Shown: positions 7,113 through 16,867 of the stretch, in pieces
Position numbering within the stretch: position 1 is the stretch's first letter
Layout of the letters: every line of letters starts with the position of its first letter
DNA from: Planctomycetaceae bacterium
GTDB taxonomy: Bacteria > Planctomycetota > Planctomycetia > Planctomycetales > Planctomycetaceae
Reading direction: 5' to 3'
Length of the DNA: 64,000 nucleotides
Assembly (NCBI GenBank): GCA_024742875.1
Contig: JANSXP010000027.1
Location: forward strand, 1 to 64,000
The notes under the pieces: generated by a model
Told to the model about the DNA's origin: nothing
The model's input: only the letters and a program-made list of their open reading frames with translations
Databases searched by the model: none
Program-made: the position numbers and the translations under genes

Positions 7113-8395
7113 ATCATCTGAAAAACACACGACGCTCTGCACTGCAACTGGGTACTCTCAGCGCACTGGGTCTGTCTCTGGGGCAAATGCTCAGAGCGGA
7201 AACTCGTGCTCCTGCCAAAGAGACGCCTCCCTGTGAGTCAGTTATTCAGATCTACCTGCCAGGCGGAATCGCCCATCAGGAGCTGGTTGACCCCAAGCCT
7301 GCGGCTCCTGTGGAGTACCGCGGCGAAATGGACTCCATCGAAACTTCGATCCCTGGGGTTCGGTTCAATGAGCTGATGAAAGAGACGGCCAAGGTGGCCG
7401 ATCGACTGTGCGTGGTCCGTTCCATGACCCACACGGAAGCCGCTCACGAGCGTGGTACGCACAATATGATGACCGGCTATCGTCCGAGTCCGGCGATCGT
7501 GTATCCGAGCATGGGCAGTCTGATCAGCCATGAGCTGGGCGGCCTGAGCGAGCTGCCACCTTATGTCTGCGTCCCCGAACTCACCAGTGCGTTCTCCGGC
7601 AGCGGTTACCTGAGCTCCGCCTTTGGACCATTCACACTGGGCGGCGACCCCGCGCGGCGCAGCTTTAAGGTCCGCGATCTCGCACTGCCTGGCGGAGTTG
7701 ACGAAGAGCGATTCGCCAAACGTAAGCGACTGCTGGCCGGCATCGACAGCACGTTCACCAATGCGGAATCGGCTGACGGTATCGATGCTATGAAGTCCTT
7801 CTACGAGCGAGCTTACTCAATGCTGGCGTCCAAAGAAGCCGTCGAAGCATTCAATATTTCTGCGGAAAACGACACCACACGCGATCTGTACGGACGCAAC
7901 TCCGCAGGAGCCCGCATGCTGATGGCGCGTCGACTGATTGAAGCGGGAGTTCGCTTTGTCTCGCTGTCCTATGGAGCATGGGACACACACACCTACCACT
8001 TCCGCACGACGCTGCGACAGCTGCCTCCGTTCGACCAGGCCTTTGGCGCACTTATCGCCGATCTGGATGAACGCGGCATGCTGGAGAAAACAATGGTTGT
8101 CGTGTGCTCGGAGTTCGGACGCACGCCGATGGTCAACGCGGGAGCTGGCCGTGACCACTGGCCGCGGGTCTTCAGCACCATCCTCGCCGGTGGCGGAGTG
8201 AAAGCGGGCCACATTCATGGCGAATCCGACGCCATCGCTGCTGAGCCGGCCACCGCTCCGGTTTCACCAGAAGACTTCGCCTGCACTGTCTATCGTCAGC
8301 TGGGAATTGCCCCCACCAAAGAGTTGATGGCCCCCGGCAATCGACCACTGGAAATCGTTGATGGTGGCTCAGCGGTCGACGAGATCATCGCCTAG
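7109..8395 (+). CDS. DUF1501 family protein with Tat-like signal
   Basis: 428 residues. The N-terminus TRRSALQLGTLSALGLSLG has the twin-arginine signal form. The body follows the DUF1501 plan, a family related to alkaline phosphatases and sulfatases: IQIYLPGGIAHQELVDPK near residue 45, VVRSMTHTEAAHERGTHNM near 100, a long helical middle, VSLSYGAWDTHTYHF near 285, VCSEFGRTPMVN near 330 and GRDHWPRVFSTILAGGGV near 345. The conserved Asp/His residues in the last three motifs are candidate metal ligands. The family's biochemical role is not established; in planctomycetes it travels with DUF1549/DUF1553 cytochromes, as it does here. Confidence 0.9.
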   Translation: MNHLKNTRRSALQLGTLSALGLSLGQMLRAETRAPAKETPPCESVIQIYLPGGIAHQELVDPKPAAPVEYRGEMDSIETSIPGVRFNELMKETAKVADRLCVVRSMTHTEAAHERGTHNMMTGYRPSPAIVYPSMGSLISHELGGLSELPPYVCVPELTSAFSGSGYLSSAFGPFTLGGDPARRSFKVRDLALPGGVDEERFAKRKRLLAGIDSTFTNAESADGIDAMKSFYERAYSMLASKEAVEAFNISAENDTTRDLYGRNSAGARMLMARRLIEAGVRFVSLSYGAWDTHTYHFRTTLRQLPPFDQAFGALIADLDERGMLEKTMVVVCSEFGRTPMVNAGAGRDHWPRVFSTILAGGGVKAGHIHGESDAIAAEPATAPVSPEDFACTVYRQLGIAPTKELMAPGNRPLEIVDGGSAVDEIIA

Positions 8396-8462
8396 CGGCC
8401 CCATGCACGCTCCGACGGGTCAACACACGTCCGGTGCACGCACTGACATGAATCGGACCAGC

Positions 8463-8486
8463 ACCTCTGCGGAGCAGGGGTCTTTT
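8463..8486 (+). terminator. possible rho-independent terminator or attenuator within the cluster
   Basis: An 8-bp stem (ACCTCTGC / GCAGGGGT, one G-T pair) with a 3-nt loop is followed by CTTTT. It lies in the 129-bp gap between the DUF1501 stop and the GTG of the PPC-domain gene, so it may reduce read-through in the cluster. Confidence 0.42.
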
Positions 8487-8524
8487 CTGCCAGGGACGAA
8501 ACTGACAATGCAGCGAGAAACAAC

Positions 8525-10933
8525 GTGGGTGCCGTAAAGCGATCTTCCTCCACATTGACAATTTGTTTGACACTTTGCCTGGGCTCCCTGTCGTTTGCCC
8601 AGGCTCCCCGTATCGAGCGGGTGGAAAAGGCGGGCGGCCAGCGTGGCACCGACTTTGAAGTGCAGTTCTCGGGCGAGCGACTCGGCGGGGTGGAAGACGT
8701 CATTCTGTATGACGAGGGCCTCTCGCTGGTGAAGGCGGTCAGTGATGACGACACGTCGGTCACCGTCACACTGCATGCGGACTCGCAGTGTCAGCCGGGC
8801 GAATACCCGCTGCGTCTGCAGACGCCTGCAGGTGTGTCGGATCTGTGCACGATCCACGTTTCACCGTACCGCCAACGGTCAGAATCGGAGCCCAACAACA
8901 CGCCTGCCGCAGCGACGCCCATTGATCCGGGAGTCACCATCCACGGTCTGATTGAAGAAGGCGATGTTGACCTCTATCGCGTGACTTTGAAGCAGGGGGA
9001 TCGTCTGTCGGCGGAAGTCGTGGGCATTCGCAACACACGCTATGTTTTTGACGCCCGCATTGCGGTTCTTGATGCGGACGGCAACGAGCTGACAGCCAAC
9101 GACGACAGTGTCCTGCTGCGTCAGGATCCGATGTTATCGTTCCTTGCCCCGAAGGACGGCGACTATCTGCTGGCCATTCGTGAGGCCGCCTTTGGGGGCG
9201 ATCTCGATTCGATTTATCAACTGCACATCGGCAGCCATCCGCGCCCCGTTGTCTGCTATCCGGCCGGGGGTATGCCCGGAGCGGAAGAGACAATCAGCCT
9301 GATTGGTGACGCCGCCGGCCCGATCGTGCAGACCACCTCGCTGCCCGCATCCATCGGCACAGTAGAGCTGTTCCCCGAAGACAAATCCGGCATCGCACCG
9401 ACTCCCGTCCGCCTGCGAGTTTCACCGTTTCCCAACTCGCTGGAGCAGGAGCCAAATAACACGCCCGACAGCGCCACAGCTTCCGTCGTCGGTCTGCCCG
9501 TCGCTCTCAACGGGATTCTGCAAAAACGGGGCGATCTGGACGTCTTCCGATTTCGAGCCGAAGCCGGTCAACCGTACAACGTATCGGTCTTTGGAGAGCG
9601 GATTGGCTCGCCGATCGACACGGTCGTCAGTATCAGCACACCGGATGGCAGTGTCCTGGTCACCAACGATGACGGTGCCAATCACGACAGCGAGTTTCGC
9701 TTTTCTGCACCGGCCACGGGTGAGTATCTGATTACCGTCCGCGACCACCTGCAGAACGGCGGTCCGGACTACGTCTATCGGGTCGAGTTTCAGCCGGTGG
9801 AAGCCTCGCTGCAGCTCAGGGTGCCCGTGTTGTCGGAGTCTCGACAGCAGCAACGTCAGAAAGTCGAAGTGTGTCGGGGCGGCCGGACGGCCATTGTCGT
9901 CAGTGCTCGCCGGCGGAATTTCTTTGGTGCGATCGACATTCAACCTGACTTCCTGCCAGAAGGCGTCACCGCCAAAGCCAGCCGTATTCCCGGTTCTTCC
10001 CATCTGGGCTACATCCTGTTTGAAGCCGCAGAAGACGCTCCGCTCACGGGGGGGTTGTTTGGCATCAACGGAGTGGGCACCAGCCAGAGTGATTCCGTCC
10101 ATGGACGCCTGTCCCAGGAAACCGGTCTGGCGTTTGGCCCGCCGCGACGAACCGTCTACCACTCCATTAACGTCGACCAGTTGCCCATCACCGTGCTGGA
10201 ATCAGGCCCGTTTACGCTGGACGTAAAGCAGCCTGCCGTGCCCATTCCGAAAGACGGACAGCTGGACCTGACGGTCGTCGCCAACCGCAACGGCTATGAG
10301 GATGACATCAAACTCACGCTGCCCGTACTGCCACCATGGATCGAAGTTCCGGAGAACGGCGTCATCATTCCCGAGGGAGAATCCCAGACGACCTTTACGC
10401 TCACCGCCACCGACCTGGCCGATACCGCTGACTGGACAGTCCTGATGATGGGTGAGGGCAACATGGACGGTGAGGAAGTGTTCGCCTCATCTGGGGAGTT
10501 CTCATTTGATGTTGTCGCCCCCTACCTGAGTGTCACAATCGACAAGTCGATTGCCCAGCAGGGTGGTCGAGGACGAGTTGTCTGCAAGGCCAACTGGTCC
10601 AAAGCGGATGCGACGCAGCCGGCCGTCGCCCGCCTGCGTGGCCTGCCGAAATTCGTGGACGTGGCTCCCGTGGCCGTGCCCATCGGCAGCAACTCGTTTG
10701 CCTTCGACATTGCTGTTGGCAAAGAGACGCCCGCTTCCATTCACAACACGCTGTATGTGGAAGTCGAAGTGCCGCAGAGCGGTTCCGTGGTGCGTCACTT
10801 CTCAGGCCGCGGTGGTGTGCTGGAAGTGCTGGCTGAGGGGCAAAAGCCCCGCGACGACCGCAGTCGCCTGGAAATTCTCAGATCGCTGGCCAACCGACCT
10901 CAGCCCGCCTCTGACTCACGCATCAACGACTGA
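8525..10933 (+). CDS. exported PPC-domain (pre-peptidase C-terminal) multi-domain protein
   Basis: 802 residues starting at GTG. After a signal peptide (about residues 5-26, ending SLSFAQA) comes an IPT/TIG-like Ig fold (27-115), then two PPC domains. Each PPC domain is marked by an EPNNT motif (ESEPNNTPAAATPI near 120 and EQEPNNTPDSATA near 310) and by DVDLYRV / DLDVFRF strands and a GDYLLAIRE / GEYLITVRD strand. The C-terminal 350 residues are further beta-sandwich material. No protease domain is present, so it is a stand-alone binding or scaffold protein of the cell surface or periplasm. It precedes the DUF1549 cytochrome gene by 36 bp, probably in the same transcript. Confidence 0.8.
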   Translation: MGAVKRSSSTLTICLTLCLGSLSFAQAPRIERVEKAGGQRGTDFEVQFSGERLGGVEDVILYDEGLSLVKAVSDDDTSVTVTLHADSQCQPGEYPLRLQTPAGVSDLCTIHVSPYRQRSESEPNNTPAAATPIDPGVTIHGLIEEGDVDLYRVTLKQGDRLSAEVVGIRNTRYVFDARIAVLDADGNELTANDDSVLLRQDPMLSFLAPKDGDYLLAIREAAFGGDLDSIYQLHIGSHPRPVVCYPAGGMPGAEETISLIGDAAGPIVQTTSLPASIGTVELFPEDKSGIAPTPVRLRVSPFPNSLEQEPNNTPDSATASVVGLPVALNGILQKRGDLDVFRFRAEAGQPYNVSVFGERIGSPIDTVVSISTPDGSVLVTNDDGANHDSEFRFSAPATGEYLITVRDHLQNGGPDYVYRVEFQPVEASLQLRVPVLSESRQQQRQKVEVCRGGRTAIVVSARRRNFFGAIDIQPDFLPEGVTAKASRIPGSSHLGYILFEAAEDAPLTGGLFGINGVGTSQSDSVHGRLSQETGLAFGPPRRTVYHSINVDQLPITVLESGPFTLDVKQPAVPIPKDGQLDLTVVANRNGYEDDIKLTLPVLPPWIEVPENGVIIPEGESQTTFTLTATDLADTADWTVLMMGEGNMDGEEVFASSGEFSFDVVAPYLSVTIDKSIAQQGGRGRVVCKANWSKADATQPAVARLRGLPKFVDVAPVAVPIGSNSFAFDIAVGKETPASIHNTLYVEVEVPQSGSVVRHFSGRGGVLEVLAEGQKPRDDRSRLEILRSLANRPQPASDSRIND

Positions 10934-10969
10934 CATTCTTCTTTCCTGCCCTGTGAAAACAGACCAACT

Positions 10970-13387
10970 GTGAAGATGGCACCCAATCCCATGAACAGAC
11001 TGCTGTTGATTCTTTGCGCCGCGAGTCTTCCGTGCGAAGCCGCTGACGTGACCTTCTACCCGCCACAGATTCAGCTGACCGGCGCCCGCGACTTTCAGTC
11101 GTTTATCGTCTACGAGGCACTGGAGAATGGGCTGACCAAAGACGCCACGGCGGAGGCAAAAATTGCCGTCGCGGATGAGTCGATTGCCCGCGTGGAAGGT
11201 CACAGCGTCGTGCCCGCCGGCGATGGCAGTACGACGCTGCAGGTGCAGTTTGCCGATCAAACACTGGAGGTTCCGGTCCAGGTCAGCCTGTCTGATCAGG
11301 ACGACGATTTGAGCTTTCGGCTGGATGTTATGCCGGTGCTGACAAAGACCGGCTGCAATTCAGGTCGCTGCCACGGTGCGGCTCGCGGCAAGGACGGCTT
11401 CCGCCTGTCCCTGTACGGTTTCGACCCCGCTGGCGACTATCACCGACTGGCTCAGGAAATGCCTGGTCGCCGACTGAACCTGTCTCGTCCCGAAGCCAGC
11501 CTGATCCTGACCAAAGGAACCGGCGTGGCTCCACACTCCGGGGGCGAGCGATTTGCCGTTGGCAGTGAGTCCTATCAGACACTCGAACGCTGGCTACGTG
11601 AAGGAGCAAACGACGATCTGTCGGGCGTCGCTGAGGCGACTGATATCAGCATCTACCCACCAGAAGCCGTCATGAAGAGCAAAGGCCAGGGCCAGCAGCT
11701 GGTTGTGGTCGCCAGTTATTCTGATGGCACGACACGCGACGTCACCAAATTGTCCACGTTCATCAGCAACAATGACAACGCGGCTGAGGTTTCTGAAACA
11801 GGGCTGATTGAATCTCACAATCGCGGCGAAGCATTCGTTATGGCGCGATTCGACAGCTTTACGGAAGGCATCCCCGTGATCTCCCTGCCGGCGGAAGCGG
11901 ACATGCAGATGGAGATTGCCGAGACGGGCAATTACATCGACGAACTGGTCAACGCAAAACTGCGCAAACTGCTGATCCGACCTTCAGAACTGTGCAGCGA
12001 CGAGCGTTTCCTGCGTCGCGCCTACATCGACATCATCGGCCTGACGCCGACCGAAGACGACTACGAACGCTTCATGGCGGATACCGCATCAGGCAAGCGT
12101 GCTCGGCTGATTGATGAACTGCTGGATCGTGAGGAGTTTATCGATCTGTGGGCCATGAAGCTGGGCGAAATGCTCAAAATCCGCACGGCCAATCAGGTCA
12201 GTTACAAAGCACTGCTGGGCTTTCATAACTGGGTGCGGCACCAGATCGCCAACGACATGCCGCTGAATGAACTACTGGCGGAAGTCATTCGGGCGGAAGG
12301 CGGAACATTCGACTCGCCCGCCACCAACTACTACCAGATCGAAGCCAACAATCGTTTGCTGTCAGAGAACGTGGCTCAGAGTTTTCTGGGCATGCGAATC
12401 CAGTGTGCTCAGTGTCACAACCATCCCTTCGATCGCTGGACCATGGATGACTACTACGGATTCACGGCATTCTTCAGCCGCATTGGATTCAAGCAGTCGA
12501 CGGACCCCCGAGAGTACATCGTTCATGAGCTGGATCAGGGAGAAACCTATCACGTTGTCGACAACCGAACGGTCGCTCCCAAGTATCTGGGTGGGGCAAC
12601 GCCGGAAACGGACGGCCAGAAGCGTCGCTCCGTGCTGGCACACTGGATCTCTGATCATGAGAACCCCTATGTGGCCACCAATCTGGCCAACATCGTGTGG
12701 GCCCATCACATGGGTCGCGGCATTGTGGAACCCGTGGACGACGTTCGTATCAGCAACCCACCCGTCAACGCGGCACTGCTCACGGAACTGGCTTCTCGTT
12801 TTCGTGCCACCAACTTCAACCTGAAGGAACTGGTTCGTGACATCTGCAACTCCCGCACCTACCAGCTGTCGACGCAGGCCAACCAGACCAATACGGAAGA
12901 CCTGACCAACTTCTCGAAGGCCGCTGTTCGCCGTATTCGAGCGGAAGTGCTGCTGGACAGTCTGTCTCGCATCACCAACACATCCACGCGTTTCGCACGA
13001 CTGCCGGAGAATGCTCGCAGTGTGCAAATCGCCGATGGAGCCGTCAGCAACTACTTCCTGTCCACATTCGGTCGAGCGAATCGAGAAACGGTTTGCTCCT
13101 GCGAAGTGGACGTCGTCCCCACGCTGTCGCAGGCGTTTCATTTGATTAATGGTGAAACGACCAACGACAGAATCGAAGAGGGAGGCCTGGTCTCTGAGCT
13201 GCTCAAAGCCGGGGCGACACCGCCACAGATTATCGAACGGTTGTACGTCCGTTGTTACACCCGCAAACCCACGCCTATGGAAGTCGAAAAGATTCTGGCT
13301 TCGTTTGAATCAGACGATCTGGAATCTGAACTCCACGACGTTTTCTGGGCACTGCTGAACTCTCGAGAGTTTCTCTTCAACCGCTAA
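10970..13387 (+). CDS. DUF1549/DUF1553 planctomycete cytochrome-type protein
   Basis: 805 residues, exported (signal peptide about 8-25). The start is uncertain: GTG at 10970 or ATG at 10991 (MNRLLLILCAASLPCEA) would both give a signal peptide. An N-terminal Ig-like part is followed by a cytochrome-like segment with TGCNSGRCHG near residue 128 (Cys-x4-Cys-His), another Ig-like part (about 230-310), DUF1549 (about 320-530, with the CAQCHNHPFDRWT motif near 480) and DUF1553 (about 560-790, with LANIVWAHHMGRGIVEPVDD and NLKELVRDICNSRTYQLS). The CxxCH sites suggest haem binding. Substrate and electron partner are unknown; the DUF1501 gene two places upstream is its usual companion. Confidence 0.9.
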   Translation: MKMAPNPMNRLLLILCAASLPCEAADVTFYPPQIQLTGARDFQSFIVYEALENGLTKDATAEAKIAVADESIARVEGHSVVPAGDGSTTLQVQFADQTLEVPVQVSLSDQDDDLSFRLDVMPVLTKTGCNSGRCHGAARGKDGFRLSLYGFDPAGDYHRLAQEMPGRRLNLSRPEASLILTKGTGVAPHSGGERFAVGSESYQTLERWLREGANDDLSGVAEATDISIYPPEAVMKSKGQGQQLVVVASYSDGTTRDVTKLSTFISNNDNAAEVSETGLIESHNRGEAFVMARFDSFTEGIPVISLPAEADMQMEIAETGNYIDELVNAKLRKLLIRPSELCSDERFLRRAYIDIIGLTPTEDDYERFMADTASGKRARLIDELLDREEFIDLWAMKLGEMLKIRTANQVSYKALLGFHNWVRHQIANDMPLNELLAEVIRAEGGTFDSPATNYYQIEANNRLLSENVAQSFLGMRIQCAQCHNHPFDRWTMDDYYGFTAFFSRIGFKQSTDPREYIVHELDQGETYHVVDNRTVAPKYLGGATPETDGQKRRSVLAHWISDHENPYVATNLANIVWAHHMGRGIVEPVDDVRISNPPVNAALLTELASRFRATNFNLKELVRDICNSRTYQLSTQANQTNTEDLTNFSKAAVRRIRAEVLLDSLSRITNTSTRFARLPENARSVQIADGAVSNYFLSTFGRANRETVCSCEVDVVPTLSQAFHLINGETTNDRIEEGGLVSELLKAGATPPQIIERLYVRCYTRKPTPMEVEKILASFESDDLESELHDVFWALLNSREFLFNR

Positions 13388-13450
13388 ACCGGCCGCAGAA
13401 TCACGCCGGCCACTGCCGGCCCGTGATCCTCGCAACACGAGACATCCGAC

Positions 13451-15451
13451 ATGAGCCGACTTTTGTTCACTGTAATTCTGGGCGTGATTGCCTGTCCTGC
13501 TGCTTCCGCTGATGACGCTCCTGTGACCTACAGCACGCATATTCGGAAGATCTTCCGAGACAACTGTGCCAACTGCCACAACACGTCTCGCGCCCGAGCG
13601 GGCCTGGATTTGTCGTCCTACGCTGGCGTCATAAAGGGCTCAACGTCAGGGGAAGTGGTGACCCACGGTGATGCGACCGACAGCTTTCTGTATCTGACGA
13701 TTACGCACGCAGAAGAGCCGGCCATGCCCCCGGGCAAGCCGCAGATGAAAGAGAAGTATCTCAATCAGGTGCGTGTCTGGATCGAAACGGGAATGCCCGA
13801 GTCTCCGAAAGACGTCAAAGTGACGGCGAGTGCCGCTCCGGCCACCGCCATGCAGCCGGAAGTCTCCGTTCCGGCTCCCACGGCGACGATGATGAAGCAG
13901 GCCTATTCCGGCGTCCAGGGCAATCCCGTGTCTGCCCTGGCAGCGTCTGCTGACGGCAGCCTGATTGCCATCGGCAGTCAGCTGCAGGTCCTGTTGTTTG
14001 ACGGTCGTTCCGCCGAGTTTTTGGGCGCTTTGCCCTATCCGGAAGGTGAAGTGTTTCAGCTGGGCTTTAGCGATGACGGCTCGGTATTGATGGCCGGCGG
14101 AGGGACGGCCGCGGAGGCTGGCAACGTTGTGCTGTGGTCGACCAAAACCCACGAGCGTCTGCATGTGGTGGGCGACGACTACGACGTCGTGTATGGCTGC
14201 GATGTCAGCCCCAACGGGCAACTGGTGCTGTATGGCGGTCCCGATCGCATTCTGAAGATCGCAGACACACAGAGTGGCTACATTATAGGAGTGATCAAGA
14301 AACACACAGACTGGGTGATGGCCGCGGCGTTCAGCCCCGAAGGCTTCATTTTCACCACCGCTGACCGCGACGGCAACGCCTACGTGTTTGAAACAGAATC
14401 CCGCGAGTTGCTGCACACCCTGCGAGGACACAGCGGCTGCATCACGGCAATTGCCTGGAGCCACGATGGCAATTTCTGCTACACATGTGCGGAAGACGGC
14501 TCCGTCCGTCGCTGGAACATGCATACTGGCAAAGCGGAGAACCAGTGGTCCGCTCATCCAGGCGGAACACTCTCCATGAAGGTTGGGCCCGAAGGTCAGT
14601 TGGTGACGGCGGGACGCGATCAACACGTGCGACTGTGGTCGGCAGACGGCCAGCTGGTTGCCGAACGCAAGCTGGACCAGATCCCCACACGTGCGGCTTT
14701 CGCTGGCTCCATGATTGTCGCCGGTGACTGGAAAGGACAAACCCGACTGTGGTCATCGTTGACGGCGGACCCGCAACAATTGACCGTGCCGGCTGGCTCA
14801 CTCCTTGACGACACCACCCCGTTTCTGGCAGAGGTGAGTGGCCCGACAGCGATTACGGAAATTCTTGAACCCGCTGCCGCCCCCGCGACCATTGCCATGG
14901 ACGCACCGGCTCCTTTGATGACGTTGCCGGAGGTACCGACCGGAGAGATTCCGCAGCGTCTGGCGGCCGCTCGTCAGTCTCTGTTGAGTATTGAGCAGCA
15001 GTTACAGACGGGGGCCGTTCCTGCCAGTGCGGATGACCTGCAGCGAGCACTGGCCGCAGCCGCGCAGATTGCCGACAGCATTGAATCGCAAACGCCGGAA
15101 ATTCTGGAAGCTCAGGTCTTTCTGAAAGCCGCCATGGAACGAGCTCAGCTTGCCGGACGCGCCACCGGTGGTCGCCTGTCACAAGGCACGCAACAGCAGT
15201 TGAAGACGCAGCTGCAAACTACGGATGCGGACCTGCAGGCGGTCGTCGCGGCCTGCCAGCAGATGGAAGCCGAGTATCTGGAGCTGGAAGCCCGAATTGC
15301 TGCCATGACCGATCGCTCTACCAGCGTGAAGTCGCAGTACATCAGCGTCATTGAAGAACTGCAGAAACTGACCGATCTGTCCACGCGACTCAAACGGCAG
15401 TTGACAGGAACAACCACTGTGCCGGATGCCCGTCCGGCATCAGCCAACTAA
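13451..15451 (+). CDS. exported cytochrome c / WD40 repeat protein with C-terminal coiled coil
   Basis: 666 residues. Signal peptide (1-20), then a planctomycete cytochrome-c domain with C39-x-x-C42-H43 (CANCH) and a candidate Met ligand region in EEPAMPPGKPQMKEKY. Residues about 150-460 form WD40-type repeats (for example LLHTLRGHSGCITAIAW, CAEDGSVRRWNMHTGK, TAGRDQHVRLWSADG). Residues about 490-655 are long helices, probably coiled coil (QRLAAARQSLLSIEQQL and MEAEYLELEARIAAM). This fusion joins a haem site to a propeller, as in other planctomycete clusters with DUF1549/DUF1501 proteins. It lies 63 bp after the DUF1549 gene, likely the same operon. Function beyond electron carrier plus scaffold is unknown. 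Confidence 0.85.
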   Translation: MSRLLFTVILGVIACPAASADDAPVTYSTHIRKIFRDNCANCHNTSRARAGLDLSSYAGVIKGSTSGEVVTHGDATDSFLYLTITHAEEPAMPPGKPQMKEKYLNQVRVWIETGMPESPKDVKVTASAAPATAMQPEVSVPAPTATMMKQAYSGVQGNPVSALAASADGSLIAIGSQLQVLLFDGRSAEFLGALPYPEGEVFQLGFSDDGSVLMAGGGTAAEAGNVVLWSTKTHERLHVVGDDYDVVYGCDVSPNGQLVLYGGPDRILKIADTQSGYIIGVIKKHTDWVMAAAFSPEGFIFTTADRDGNAYVFETESRELLHTLRGHSGCITAIAWSHDGNFCYTCAEDGSVRRWNMHTGKAENQWSAHPGGTLSMKVGPEGQLVTAGRDQHVRLWSADGQLVAERKLDQIPTRAAFAGSMIVAGDWKGQTRLWSSLTADPQQLTVPAGSLLDDTTPFLAEVSGPTAITEILEPAAAPATIAMDAPAPLMTLPEVPTGEIPQRLAAARQSLLSIEQQLQTGAVPASADDLQRALAAAAQIADSIESQTPEILEAQVFLKAAMERAQLAGRATGGRLSQGTQQQLKTQLQTTDADLQAVVAACQQMEAEYLELEARIAAMTDRSTSVKSQYISVIEELQKLTDLSTRLKRQLTGTTTVPDARPASAN

Positions 15452-15576
15452 CAGCGATGGCTGTGCTGTCAAATCGCGTGTCGCTCACAGCGCCCGCGTT
15501 GCGCGCTCAACTTGCTAACCCTGCGAACCTTGCAGAACGTTCTTCCCCGGAATGGGTTTCGACGAAAGCTCCTCTT

Positions 15577-16821
15577 ATGCTGCGGCAACTGCTCACTGTC
15601 TGTGTGTTGTGTGGAACTGCTTCTCTGCCTGCCGGCGACTGGCCTGCCTGGCGTGGTCCGGATGCCAGCGGGCACATTACCGATGCGCGTGTTCCGCTCA
15701 ACTGGTCGGCGGATTCGGCCGCGTGGCAGACAAAGATCCCTGGCACGGGCTATTCATCGCCTGTCGTACACAGCGGTCACGTCTTTCTCACCACCGCCAG
15801 CCACCCCAACGAAACGGACCGCAGCGTGCTGTGCCTGGATCTGGCCACGGGAGAGCAGCTGTGGTGCACGAAGGTGTTTGATTCGCCGATCGAAAAAATG
15901 CATCGTCTGAATTCCGCGGCCTCTTCCACGCCAACCTGCGACGCCGATCATGTTTACGTGACCTTCGCAGAAAACGGCAACATCGCTGTGGCTGCCCTGA
16001 CGCACCAGGGAGAAATCGCGTGGACCAAACGTGCGGGCACATTCGAATCGCGGCATGGGCTGCACTCCTGCCCCGTCGTACACGGCGATCGCCTGCTGGT
16101 GAATGGCACGCAGGATGGTGACGGGGCCTTTGTGGCCGCGCTGAGCTGCCGCACGGGAGAGATTCTGTGGAAGACAGAACGAGCCAACAAGGTCCGCTCT
16201 TTTGCAGCGCCGTTCCTGACGAAGGTGGGAGACACGACTCAGGTTGTGGTGTCGGGCGCTGGTCAGACCATTGCTTACGATCTGGCCACCGGAAAAGAAA
16301 TCTGGTACTGCGATGGCCCAGCGCAGAAAACCGTCAGCTCCATCGTGACAGACGGCAAGCTGCTGTTTGTGCCTGGCGGGCGTGAGGATCTGCTGATCGC
16401 CATCGATCCGACGGGCACCGGTAATGTCACCGAGACCCACATCGTGTGGAAGGCGCAGAAGGGTATTCCATATGTGCCTTCGCCAATCCTGCACGAGGGC
16501 ATTCTGCATCTGGTTTCCGACGAAGGAATCTACACCAGCTATGATGCAGCAACCGGACAGCTGCTGAAGCAGACGCGTGCCGCCGGACGGACCAGCAGCT
16601 CGTTGATGCTGGCCAAAGACTGCATCCTGCTCACCGAGGACAGCGGGATTACGCACGTGCTCAAAAGTGACGGCTCGGGAACGGAGATCGATCGCAACGT
16701 TGTTGGGGCCACCACGTATGCTTCTCTCACACCCGCGGACGGCGCCCTGCTGATCCGCACCGTCAGTCAGTTGCTGTGCTTTCGCAGTGATGACGCGGAC
16801 ACCGTTCAGATTTCGCCATGA
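15577..16821 (+). CDS. exported PQQ-like beta-propeller protein
   Basis: 414 residues from the ATG at 15577, chosen because MLRQLLTVCVLCGTASLPAG is a proper signal peptide; an in-frame ATG at 15457 would add 40 residues unlike an export signal. The mature protein starts DWPAWRGPDASGH, the usual opening of planctomycete PQQ-like (PF13360) propellers. Repeated blade signatures such as VLCLDLATGEQLWCTK and VAALSCRTGEILWKTE follow. Quinoprotein-like folds of this type do not necessarily bind PQQ. It is the last gene of the cluster; the next gene is convergent, 46 bp away. Confidence 0.85.
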   Translation: MLRQLLTVCVLCGTASLPAGDWPAWRGPDASGHITDARVPLNWSADSAAWQTKIPGTGYSSPVVHSGHVFLTTASHPNETDRSVLCLDLATGEQLWCTKVFDSPIEKMHRLNSAASSTPTCDADHVYVTFAENGNIAVAALTHQGEIAWTKRAGTFESRHGLHSCPVVHGDRLLVNGTQDGDGAFVAALSCRTGEILWKTERANKVRSFAAPFLTKVGDTTQVVVSGAGQTIAYDLATGKEIWYCDGPAQKTVSSIVTDGKLLFVPGGREDLLIAIDPTGTGNVTETHIVWKAQKGIPYVPSPILHEGILHLVSDEGIYTSYDAATGQLLKQTRAAGRTSSSLMLAKDCILLTEDSGITHVLKSDGSGTEIDRNVVGATTYASLTPADGALLIRTVSQLLCFRSDDADTVQISP

Positions 16822-16867
16822 TCAAGACCACGCGATCGTCTGCGTGACCCTCGCCGGCTGATGTCTG

